Of a DNA stretch of 64,000 bases, positions 7,139 through 14,821 are shown in pieces; positions within the stretch are counted from its first letter, which is position 1, and the number at the start of each line of letters is the position of its first letter. A program made the position numbers and the translations under genes. Source of the DNA: UBA4644 sp900555855 (lineage in GTDB: Bacteria; Bacillota; Clostridia; Oscillospirales; Butyricicoccaceae); contig DAWAJD010000007.1 of NCBI GenBank assembly GCA_052289195.1, positions 1 through 64,000 of the forward strand. Reading direction: 5' to 3'. Below the pieces are notes generated by a model. The model did no database searches, was not told the DNA's origin, and saw nothing but the letters and a program-made list of their open reading frames with translations.

Positions 7139-7688
7139 ATGAGCCCGCAGGAGCTGGAAAAAGAGATCAGGGGATGGATCGAGCGGTTCGTCAGCCAATA
7201 CCCGCAGGGCGCGGAGCGCATCTGGCGGATGCCGCTGGTGGGCTTTGCCGATGCCAATTCGCCCTATCTGCAAAGGCTTCCGGAGCTGGTGATGCCGGGG
7301 CACAGGCTCCCGCAGGATTATCTGGAGCAGGCGACGGTGGTGATCAGCTATTTTGTGCCGTTTACCAAGGCCCACGGCGACCAAAATCTGAAGGGGGAAA
7401 ACGATCTGGCTTCGCCCTCCTGGGCGCAGTCCTATCTGGAGACCAACCGGATGATCGAAGCGCTGAACCTCGCGCTGGCAGAGGAGATCCGCCGGCTGGG
7501 ATATCACGCGGTGGTGCCCTATGGCATCGGGATGGACGAAACGCTTTTCAGGCGCGCTGACCGCAGACGGCTTCGACCGTCAGAAGTGTTATCAGATGAC
7601 CTGCAGAAATCTGGAAGCCTATGGCGCAGACTGCTGCGGAAAATGCGATGTGGGCCTCCCGTGCTCCTATCGGGATCCCACAAAATAA
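7139..7688 (+). pseudogene. QueG/DUF1730-like iron-sulfur reductase, internally deleted
   Basis: An ATG frame of about 136 codons encodes the N-terminal domain of an epoxyqueuosine-reductase-like protein (through ..GIGMDETLF). At about 7545-7556 the coding sense jumps frame: the following reading GALTADGFDRQKCYQMTCRN..CCGKCDVGLPCSYRD, ending at TAA 7686-7688, is the C-terminal end of the same family. The middle of the protein, including the first 4Fe-4S cysteines and the SWS..GLG core, is missing. The original frame simply runs on into the terminator. It is a genuine deletion or an assembly collapse; no N-run is present. Confidence 0.78.
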
Positions 7689-7705
7689 GAATCCATATAA
7701 TAGCA

Positions 7706-7740
7706 AAGGCACCACGGAAGCTTCCGTGGTGCCTTGTTTT
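7706..7740. terminator. intrinsic terminator between convergent genes
   Basis: AAGGCACCACGGAAG and its exact complement form a stem with essentially no unpaired loop bases, followed on the plus strand by TTGTTTTGC. It separates the QueG-like pseudogene from the convergent SLH-protein gene. Confidence 0.8.
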
Positions 7741-7788
7741 GCGATGGGGGATCAGCCGCGTCTGGCGGAGCCTGCCCGCCGCGGGGGA

Positions 7789-10719
7789 TCACTTCATGCA
7801 GCGATACAGCAGCGTGACGATCTGTCCCCGGGTGCAGGGGTCGTCGGGGGAGAAGGTAGTGGCGGAGGTGCCCTCGGTGATGTTCTTCATATAGCACCAG
7901 GCTACCGCTTCATAGCACCACTCGGGCACATCGGTAAACGGCAGGAGGAACATCCAATTGCCCGTAAAGCCCTCGCCCTTCGACTGCAGATAGCGATACA
8001 GCAGCGTGACGATCTCGCCCCGGGTGCAGGCGGCGTCGGGAGAGAATCTGCCTTCGCCGGTGCCGCCGGTGATGCCGTTTGCTGCGGCCCAGGCCACGGC
8101 CTTGGCATAATAGCTGCCTTCGGAAACATCAGAGAAGCTGCCGGTGCTCTGCGGCTCGGGGCAGCCCGCCGCGCGCCACAGGAAGGTGACGACCTGGGCC
8201 CGGGTGCAGGGCTGGTCAGGGGCAAAGAGATTGCCGCCGACGCCGTCGGTGATCTCCTGCGCCACGGCCCACTTCACCGCTTCATAATAAAACGCGTCGT
8301 TGGGTACATCGTAGAAGAAGTTCAAAACGCTGTTGTCCTCCATAAAGGTGGCCGCGATCTCCACCTTGCTGCCCGGCATGATGAAGGTATACTGGCCGTT
8401 GCCCTTGTCCGTGAGCTCCAGCACATTGCCGTTTTTATCGGTAACGGTAAGCGTTTCCAGCACATAGCCCGCTTCGGGCTGGACGGTGACGGTAACGACA
8501 GTCCCCTTGGACGCGTTCTTCCGGCTGGCGGAGACGCTGCCGTTTTCGGCGCTGTCCGGCGCGGTCACGGGGTAGGTGGGGGCGACCGGCGTGACGCTGG
8601 AAGCGGGCCGCTCCTGGGCAGTGACGGTGATGGTGCCGGTCTTTTCGCCGCTGTAGTTGCCGCTGGCGGTGAAGGTATAGGGGATGTACAGGCCCTCGCC
8701 CGCCTTCAGGCCGCGGAGCATTGCGGGAATATCTGCTTCCGTCCTTCCGTCGGCCAGCGTATAGTGAAGCGTACCCGTCACCTCCTCGCCGCCGATGCCG
8801 GTGAAGCGGGGCGCTTCAAAGCTGTCTTCGCCCACATAGATGGTCTGTGCCTGGTCGGTAGCGTCGGTGAACTGGTCGCAGGGGGTGATGCTGGCCGTAA
8901 GGCCCAGTTCAGCACTGGTGGGCTGCGTCAGGGCGTATTTGTAAGCGTCTTCGCCGGTCAGGCGGAACGAACCGGTGACGGTGACAGCCTTGTTCGTGCC
9001 GACAGCTTTGTCCGCGAACTTCGCAGTTACGCCGGTCATATCAAGCTGCACATTGTCGCCCTCGGCCACGCCTTTCAGCGTGCCGCCGGTGAGCTCAGCG
9101 GTATCGGTGCCGTCATAGACCTTATCCCGCGCGGCGATACCGGTGACGGTGACATTGGCGCGCTGAATCGCGCTGAACACCACAGGAGTGCCGCTCTCGG
9201 CCTGCGTATGTGCATCGGTATCAGTATTGGCAGCGCCAGTCTCCACGATGCCCGCACCGAGCGAAAGCCGCCCCAGCTTCAGCACGATATTCCTGGCGCA
9301 GCCGGTATCAAAGCGCGCCGTTCCGCCATTGAAAGCGGCGGTGAAGTCATCACCCCACATCCGGACGAGCGGCGTGGAAAAACCGGCGCCTTCTTCCACG
9401 GGGAACACGATGGGCGTATGATTGCCCCAGTACCACGACACATCCAGCGTGCCGTTGTTTACAGTGAGGTTTTGAAGCCAAAGCGCGGGGTCGGTGTAGA
9501 GCTTGCCGTTATACTCCTTCACGCCCTCCTTCACGGTCAGGCTGCCGCTGTTGAGCGTCAGCTGCTTAGAGACGATGCTGCCGCTGTGCATGGCAGCGTC
9601 CGTGATCTCAAGGGCGCGCACGCCATCGACGGATTTCGCGAAAACCTTCGTTTCCTCCCCGGACACGGTGAAATTCCCCTGCTGTTCGGTCGCATTGTAG
9701 GCCGAAAAATTGATCCTGCCGTAAGCAACATCCAGCGTGCCGCCGCTGACGGTGATATTGCCGACGGCTCCGGTATCGAAGGTGCCTTTTTCAACAAGAA
9801 GTCCGTAATACCCGCCCGCCACGGTACCGGCATCGATCCTGCCGCCGGTCTGGATCAGATTGCCGCCGGACACCTCGATCCCGGTACGGACACGCGCAAA
9901 GACCGTGGCACTGTCCGCAACCGTCAGATCGCCGCTCAAAATGTAGATACCGTAGGAAAGACCGCCATGCTTATCCTCCGCATCGCCCGTCAGCTTGCCG
10001 CTGCCGGAGACGGAGACACTGGCCTGGTAAGCGTCAATGCCGCGGGAAAAGGAGCTGCGCGCCTCACCGTCTTCCGTATCGGTGGATCTCCCGCCTTTGG
10101 TGGTCAGTTCGCCGCCGGTGACGGAAAGGCCGCTGCCCTTCGGCAGCTCAAGGCCGATGGAAAAGGCGCAGTCGCCGTTCGTCACCTCGCCGCCGGTCAG
10201 CGCGACCTTGCCGCCCTCGACCGTGACCATTCCCTTTGCGTAAAGGGCAACAGAATAGGTCCAGGCATTGCCGGTGTTCGTGTGTTTGCCGGATTTCACA
10301 TTAAGGCCGCCCGAACCTCGAATGGTTAGCGCGCCCTCGGCATAAATTCCGTAAACGGAGATTTTGGCCTGATAGCCCCCGGTCTCATTCACCTCGGCGC
10401 CGCCGCCGGTGATGCTGTTATGCGTCCCATCCGCCAGCACGATAGTGGCCCCAGCGGGCAGCTTTAAGGCGGTGGTGGCGGTAGTGGTGAAGTTAACGCC
10501 CTTCAAGGTCAGCGTCTTGGTGTCGCCGTCCCAGGTGGAGTCCTCTGCATTGCTCCATTTTGCCGCATTGAGCAGCGCCAGCGCTGCTTCGGCGCCGCCT
10601 TCAGCGGCGCCGGTAAAGTCCGCTGTTTGAGACGCAGGCTCCGCCGCAAAGATCGCTCCCGGCAGCAGCGGCAGCGTCAGGCAAAGCGCCAGCACAAGGG
10701 ACAAAACTCGTTTTTTCAT
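7789..10719 (-). CDS. S-layer homology domain surface protein with beta-helix and YDG repeats
   Basis: A 976-aa secreted protein. MKKRVLSLVLALCLTLPLLP...AAE is a clear signal peptide. Residues about 60-470 are Gly/Thr/Ser-rich repeats (SGGNLIQTGGRI, VSGGTLDVAYGRI) like a right-handed beta-helix or carbohydrate-binding region. About 530-640 is a YDG/MBG-type Ig-like domain (ARDKVYDGTDTAELTGG), and about 730-795 is an InlB-like repeat (GSVSASRKNASKGTVVTV). The C-terminal 180 residues hold three SLH modules (FYDVPNDAFYYEAVKWA, FSDVSEGSYYAKAVAWA, FTDVPEWCYEAVAWC), which bind pyruvylated secondary cell-wall polymer. The start was taken at the signal peptide, not 21 codons upstream. Possible roles are adhesion or host-glycan binding. 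Confidence 0.9.
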   Translation of the reverse strand: MKKRVLSLVLALCLTLPLLPGAIFAAEPASQTADFTGAAEGGAEAALALLNAAKWSNAEDSTWDGDTKTLTLKGVNFTTTATTALKLPAGATIVLADGTHNSITGGGAEVNETGGYQAKISVYGIYAEGALTIRGSGGLNVKSGKHTNTGNAWTYSVALYAKGMVTVEGGKVALTGGEVTNGDCAFSIGLELPKGSGLSVTGGELTTKGGRSTDTEDGEARSSFSRGIDAYQASVSVSGSGKLTGDAEDKHGGLSYGIYILSGDLTVADSATVFARVRTGIEVSGGNLIQTGGRIDAGTVAGGYYGLLVEKGTFDTGAVGNITVSGGTLDVAYGRINFSAYNATEQQGNFTVSGEETKVFAKSVDGVRALEITDAAMHSGSIVSKQLTLNSGSLTVKEGVKEYNGKLYTDPALWLQNLTVNNGTLDVSWYWGNHTPIVFPVEEGAGFSTPLVRMWGDDFTAAFNGGTARFDTGCARNIVLKLGRLSLGAGIVETGAANTDTDAHTQAESGTPVVFSAIQRANVTVTGIAARDKVYDGTDTAELTGGTLKGVAEGDNVQLDMTGVTAKFADKAVGTNKAVTVTGSFRLTGEDAYKYALTQPTSAELGLTASITPCDQFTDATDQAQTIYVGEDSFEAPRFTGIGGEEVTGTLHYTLADGRTEADIPAMLRGLKAGEGLYIPYTFTASGNYSGEKTGTITVTAQERPASSVTPVAPTYPVTAPDSAENGSVSASRKNASKGTVVTVTVQPEAGYVLETLTVTDKNGNVLELTDKGNGQYTFIMPGSKVEIAATFMEDNSVLNFFYDVPNDAFYYEAVKWAVAQEITDGVGGNLFAPDQPCTRAQVVTFLWRAAGCPEPQSTGSFSDVSEGSYYAKAVAWAAANGITGGTGEGRFSPDAACTRGEIVTLLYRYLQSKGEGFTGNWMFLLPFTDVPEWCYEAVAWCYMKNITEGTSATTFSPDDPCTRGQIVTLLYRCMK

Positions 10720-10772
10720 TGAAATTCCCCGCTTTCCGAAAATAGAGTAGAGCGCGATACGCTTTTGCCTGT

Positions 10773-10801
10773 ATTTTACCATAGAACGGCAAGGCTTTCA
10801 A
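10773..10801 (-). promoter_or_regulatory. sigma-A-like promoter of the SLH protein gene
   Basis: On the minus strand: TTGAAA (complement of 10796-10801), a 17-bp spacer and TAAAAT (complement of 10773-10778), about 55 nt before the start codon. Confidence 0.6.
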
Positions 10802-10861
10802 CCATCCTTTTCGATTTTGCGGGGCTGCCGCCAGATTCTTTTTCCGCTTTTCGGAGCCATG

Positions 10862-10890
10862 GCATAGTTTTCGGCGCAGACGCATAGATT
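10862..10890 (+). promoter_or_regulatory. candidate sigma-E promoter of spoIVA
   Basis: GCATAGTT (10862-10869) and CATAGATT (10883-10890) with a 13-bp spacer resemble the -35 (ATA-containing) and -10 (CATACANT) elements of the mother-cell sigma-E. spoIVA is sigma-E-dependent in Bacillus, which supports the assignment. No sigma-A-like pair is evident here. Confidence 0.5.
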
Positions 10891-10925
10891 CCAGTAAACG
10901 ATTCTGTGAAAAGAGGCTGGGAATC

Positions 10926-12404
10926 ATGACAAATACCGCGATCTATCAGGATATCGCCCGGCGCACCGCCGGGGATATTTACATCGGCGTGGTGGGGCCG
11001 GTGCGCACGGGGAAGTCCACCTTTATCAAAAGCTTTATGGAGCAGCTGGTGCTGCCCAACATCGACAACATCTATCTGAAGGAACGGGCAAAGGATGAGC
11101 TGCCCCAGAGCGGCTCCGGCAGGACCATCATGACGGCCGAGCCAAAGTTCGTCCCGGAGGAGGCCGTCTCCATCCAGGCAGAGGACGGCACCCGCTGCAA
11201 CCTGCGGCTCATCGACTGCGTGGGCTTCATGGTGGAGGGAGCCATCGGCCAGTCGGAGGGGGATCAGCCCCGCATGGTCCATACCCCCTGGTTCGAGCAG
11301 GAGATCCCTCTGGCGCAGGCGGCGGAGCTGGGGACCCGCAAGGTCATCACGGAGCACAGCACCATCGGCGTCGTTGTGACCACCGACGGCTCCTTCGGCG
11401 AATTTTCCCGGGAGGAATATGTAAAGGCGGAGGAGCGCATCGTGCAGGAGCTGCAGGAGATCCGCAAGCCCTTCTGCATCCTGCTGAACTCCTCCCGGCC
11501 GGAAAGCGGCGAGACCCAGACCCTCCGCCGGCAGCTGGAAGATAAATACAGCGTGGCCTGCCTTGCGCTGAACTGCCAGACCATGGAGAAGGGGCAGATC
11601 GAAGAGGTGCTGGCCGCGGTGCTTTCCGAGTTTCCCGCCCGGGAATACCGGTTTGCCCTGCCCCCCTGGGTGACCATGCTGCCCGCCGGCGATCCGCTGA
11701 AGGAAAGCCTTTATCAGGAGATCATGGAGGCCTGCGGAAGGATCTGCCGGATGCGGGACGCCCGGGGCCAGATCGAGGCCCTCTGCGCCTGTGAAAACAT
11801 TGAGAAGGCGAGCCTTTCCGGGCTGGGCATGAGCGAAGGGCTGGTCTCCGTGGCGGTGACGGTGCCCCAGGCGCTCTATTATCAGATGCTCTCCCTTCAG
11901 TGCGGCATGGAGATCCGCTCCGACGCCGATCTGGTGCCGCTGCTCTGCGAGATGGCCCGGGTCAAGAAGGAATATGACCATATCTCCGCCGCATTGGAGC
12001 AGGTGCGCCGCACCGGTTATGGCATTGTCATGCCGGAAAGCGGCGAGATGCAGCTGGAGCAGCCGGAGATCGTCCGGCAGGGCGGCCGCTTCGGCGTGCG
12101 GCTCCGGGCCAGCGCCCCCAGCATCCATATGATCCAGACTCAGGTCCAGACGGAGATCAGTCCTATCGTCGGCTCGGAAAAGCAGTCGGAGGACCTTGTG
12201 CAGCAGCTGGTAGAGCAATATGCCCAGTCGCCGGAGCAGCTCTGGTCCAGCAATATTTTCGGCAAATCACTTAGCGATCTGGTCAACGAGGGCCTGAACA
12301 ACAAGCTGCGCCATATGCCGGACGAATCCAGGGCCAAGCTGCAGAACACGCTGGAGCGCATCATCAACGAGGGCAGCGGCGGCCTGATCTGCATCATTTT
12401 GTAA
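10926..12404 (+). CDS. spoIVA: stage IV sporulation protein A
   Basis: A 492-aa ATPase that polymerises on the forespore surface as the basement layer of the spore coat. The P-loop GPVRTGKST (residues 24-32) and the start MTNTAIYQDIARRTAGDIYIG are characteristic. It is followed by the TRAFAC-like switch region (LIDCVGFMVEGAIG), a middle helical domain and the conserved hydrophobic C-terminus ending in GGLICIIL, which in Bacillus contacts SpoVM on the forespore membrane. Length matches the family (492 aa). The upstream promoter looks sigma-E-like. The next small gene starts 2 nt after the stop and is probably co-transcribed. Confidence 0.98.
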   Translation: MTNTAIYQDIARRTAGDIYIGVVGPVRTGKSTFIKSFMEQLVLPNIDNIYLKERAKDELPQSGSGRTIMTAEPKFVPEEAVSIQAEDGTRCNLRLIDCVGFMVEGAIGQSEGDQPRMVHTPWFEQEIPLAQAAELGTRKVITEHSTIGVVVTTDGSFGEFSREEYVKAEERIVQELQEIRKPFCILLNSSRPESGETQTLRRQLEDKYSVACLALNCQTMEKGQIEEVLAAVLSEFPAREYRFALPPWVTMLPAGDPLKESLYQEIMEACGRICRMRDARGQIEALCACENIEKASLSGLGMSEGLVSVAVTVPQALYYQMLSLQCGMEIRSDADLVPLLCEMARVKKEYDHISAALEQVRRTGYGIVMPESGEMQLEQPEIVRQGGRFGVRLRASAPSIHMIQTQVQTEISPIVGSEKQSEDLVQQLVEQYAQSPEQLWSSNIFGKSLSDLVNEGLNNKLRHMPDESRAKLQNTLERIINEGSGGLICIIL

Positions 12405-12406
12405 CG

Positions 12407-12706
12407 ATGGCCAGCGGAAACAAACGGCGGGCCGGCCAGAGCAGAGCGGGCGTCCTGCTGTTTCTGGTGCTGCTGGGGGCGGCGCTCATCCTGCGCTTCG
12501 GTCAGAGCGAGCCCCTGCGGCAGGCCAGAGAGACCCTGCAGGATGTGACGGAGCTGCAGCTGGATACCGGACAGTATGAGCAGGCGCTGGAGACGCTGGG
12601 ACGCGGCTTTGTCCGGATCACGGAGCCGGAGGGCCAGCTGGCTGCCTTCAGTCGCCGGCTGCTTGGTTTGCGGCAGCATACCGGAGCAACAGAAAAAGCG
12701 CCCTGA
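12407..12706 (+). CDS. 99-aa membrane-anchored protein downstream of spoIVA
   Basis: A small protein with a basic N-terminus (GNKRRAGQSRAG), one membrane segment (VLLFLVLLGAALILRF, residues 16-31) and an amphipathic helical C-terminal region, then a short tail that runs into the terminator stem. The ATG lies 2 nt after the spoIVA stop. The architecture and operon position suggest a sporulation-specific membrane protein acting with SpoIVA, but I recognise no family. Confidence 0.7.
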   Translation: MASGNKRRAGQSRAGVLLFLVLLGAALILRFGQSEPLRQARETLQDVTELQLDTGQYEQALETLGRGFVRITEPEGQLAAFSRRLLGLRQHTGATEKAP

Positions 12707-12720
12707 GCAGGGCGCTTTTT
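12693..12720. terminator. bidirectional terminator, spoIVA operon / MATE gene
   Basis: AAAAAGCGCCCTG-AG-CAGGGCGCTTTTT is a symmetric hairpin with an A-run before and a T-run after. It terminates the spoIVA operon and the convergent MATE gene. Its left half overlaps the last codons of the 99-aa gene. Confidence 0.92.
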
Positions 12721-12734
12721 GCAAAGAAGAATGC

Positions 12735-14123
12735 TCAGAAGCTCAGCCGCTTTTTCCACCGATCAGAGCGATAGCGGAGAAGCATACACAAAAACCGGGT
12801 GATATTGTCCGCGATCATGCAGAACCAAACGGCGTTCAGCCCCAGATGGAACACATTGACGCAGAGATAGGCCGAAGGGAGCCGGATGCCCCACATGGTG
12901 CAGAGGGCGAACAGGAAGGGGGCCCGGGTGTCGCCCACGCCGTTGAAGACGCCTTCAATAATGATCAGGATGGCGAAAAACGGCTCAGACAGCGCAACAA
13001 TGCGCAAAGCGGAAGCCCCCTGGGTGATGACGGCGGCATCCTCTGTAAACAACCGCATTAAAACATCCGGAAACAAAAACAAAAGAAGCCCCAGGAGCGT
13101 CATAAAGCAGCAGGCAACGGCCATGATGGCAGAGGAAAACTGCATGAGCTTTTTTTCGTTTTTTTCTCCGGCAGAAAAGCCCGCAAGCGTTGCGGCGGCC
13201 GCCTGCATGCCATAACCGGGAACATAAAAGGCTTCCTCTGCCGTGGTGGCAATGGCGTGGGCTGCCATGGAGACCGTCCCCAGCCGAGCAACCAGCGAGG
13301 TGAATACTACATGGCCGAAGCCGGTGGTCATCTGCTGCGCACACACCGGAACGCCCACTCTGACGCATTGCCGCATGACAGAGGGATAAAGCCGCAGCTT
13401 TTGCCCCCGCAAGCCCAGCGCTGGATTTTTCCAGACAGCAAGGGTCATCAGCGTCCCGCCCAAAACGAAGGAGGCTGCGGTTGCGATAGCGGCGCCTGCT
13501 ACGCCCAGGCCGGCGCCTGGCATGGTGAAGCGCAGCGCACCCAGCGTTAGCTTCCGGGTCGGAGAGATCAGAAGAAAGTTCAGAAGAATATTTACCGCAT
13601 TCATCAGCGCGTTGATGAGCATGGGGGTCTTTGTGTTGCCCGTGGCCCGCAAAACGGCGCCAAATACGGAAACAGCGGTACGAAACAGCATGGGCGCACA
13701 GACGATGGCCAGATACAGCGAAGCATCCCGAAGAAGCTCCGGAGCGCCGCCCAGCCAGCGAGGAAGAAAGGGGCTCAGACCCAGCATAATCACCATAAGC
13801 ACCCCACCTACGCTCAGCGTCAGCAGCACGGACTGCATGGCGGCCTGCCGGGCGCGCTCCTCATCCCGTGCGCCCATGGAAATGGAGATACAGGAAAGAA
13901 CACCCATGCCTGCTGCCGACATGGGCGCGTGAGTCAGCCACATGGTGGTGGTGGTCAGTCCGATGGCTGCAGATGCATGAGCGCCCAAGGCTCCTACCTG
14001 TGCCGTGTCAGCATACTGCACGGCAGCGTATAAAAATTCTTCGATCATTGTGGGCCAGGCCAGGCGAAAAATCTGTCCCATCATGTCCCGGTCCCGCAGC
14101 GTTGCGCGGAGTTGTTTCAGCAT
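12735..14123 (-). CDS. MATE family efflux transporter
   Basis: A 462-aa protein with twelve predicted membrane segments in two similar halves, the typical size and layout of multidrug and toxin extrusion (MATE) proteins of the DinF/NorM group. The N-terminal half contains LAWPTMIEEFLYAAVQYADTA and an internal loop GARDEERARQAAMQ; the second half begins near GVPVCAQQMTTGFG. It uses a cation gradient to export amphipathic compounds. It is a single-gene unit, with a possible TTGACA (complement at 14182-14187) upstream on the minus strand. Confidence 0.93.
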   Translation of the reverse strand: MLKQLRATLRDRDMMGQIFRLAWPTMIEEFLYAAVQYADTAQVGALGAHASAAIGLTTTTMWLTHAPMSAAGMGVLSCISISMGARDEERARQAAMQSVLLTLSVGGVLMVIMLGLSPFLPRWLGGAPELLRDASLYLAIVCAPMLFRTAVSVFGAVLRATGNTKTPMLINALMNAVNILLNFLLISPTRKLTLGALRFTMPGAGLGVAGAAIATAASFVLGGTLMTLAVWKNPALGLRGQKLRLYPSVMRQCVRVGVPVCAQQMTTGFGHVVFTSLVARLGTVSMAAHAIATTAEEAFYVPGYGMQAAAATLAGFSAGEKNEKKLMQFSSAIMAVACCFMTLLGLLLFLFPDVLMRLFTEDAAVITQGASALRIVALSEPFFAILIIIEGVFNGVGDTRAPFLFALCTMWGIRLPSAYLCVNVFHLGLNAVWFCMIADNITRFLCMLLRYRSDRWKKRLSF

Positions 14124-14199
14124 ACGATCCCTCGATTTGTTCAGATTTCTTACTTTTATCTTAACGGATGATACCGGAGCTTGTCAAGGGAGGAGATCT

Positions 14200-14808
14200 A
14201 TGAGCTTTTGCTGCAGCACCCCGTTTCTATTGGCACTGGTGTTTTCAACAGCCTTCTGCAGCAGCCGCTGGCTGGCACTTTTATGGCTGGCCGCAGGTGT
14301 CCATGAGCTGGGCCATTTGCTGGCGCTGCACCTGATGGGAGTCCGGGTAAAGCGGATCTGCTTTCGCCTTTCCGGGATGGAGCTGCAGTTTGACGGGCGG
14401 CGGCTTTCCTATGGGCAGGAGGCGCTGCTGGCGCTGGCGGGACCGGGGGCAAACCTGCTCCTTTGTCTGCTGACGGCAGCGCTGCGGCCCTCACTGTGGC
14501 AGATGCTGCTCTGTGGCTGCAGCCTGACAATAGGCGGGTTCAATCTGCTGCCGGCGCTGCCGTTGGACGGCGGACGGGCGCTTCGGGCAATGCTGCTGCG
14601 GCGCTGGCCGGAGCGGGGAGAGCGCATCCTCTGGGGGTGCAGCGCGGTCTGCGGGCTGGCGCTGGCGGCTGCAGGAATTTATTTTGGACGGACACAGGGG
14701 AACCTCTCGCTTCTGGCGGCCGGTTGTGCGATTTTTTCTGTCCTTCCGGGAAAAAGGCTTTACACCCGCCGGAAAAACCGCTACAATAAAGATTCGAGCG
14801 AAAGATAA
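14200..14808 (+). CDS. spoIVFB: SpoIVFB-type site-2 (M50) membrane metalloprotease
   Basis: A 202-aa integral membrane protein. The zinc motif HELGH occurs at residues 35-39 inside the second membrane segment, and the second M50 motif LPALPLDGGR (Asp123 as the third ligand) follows in the conserved place. In Bacillus the homologue cleaves pro-sigma-K in the mother cell. The short length without CBS or PDZ domains fits SpoIVFB rather than RseP. ATG 14200 has an excellent Shine-Dalgarno (AGGGAGGAG). I see no spoIVFA partner gene next to it, so the symbol is inferred from family and sporulation context. Confidence 0.78.
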   Translation: MSFCCSTPFLLALVFSTAFCSSRWLALLWLAAGVHELGHLLALHLMGVRVKRICFRLSGMELQFDGRRLSYGQEALLALAGPGANLLLCLLTAALRPSLWQMLLCGCSLTIGGFNLLPALPLDGGRALRAMLLRRWPERGERILWGCSAVCGLALAAAGIYFGRTQGNLSLLAAGCAIFSVLPGKRLYTRRKNRYNKDSSER

Positions 14809-14821
14809 AAGGGAGGATTTT

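Noticed and set aside
7621..10329. A 902-codon open frame on the plus strand opposite the SLH protein gene.
   Set aside because: It is an antisense shadow of a G+C-rich gene: low-complexity Arg/Gly/Ala/His-rich product, no domain, and the minus strand encodes a signal peptide and three SLH modules.
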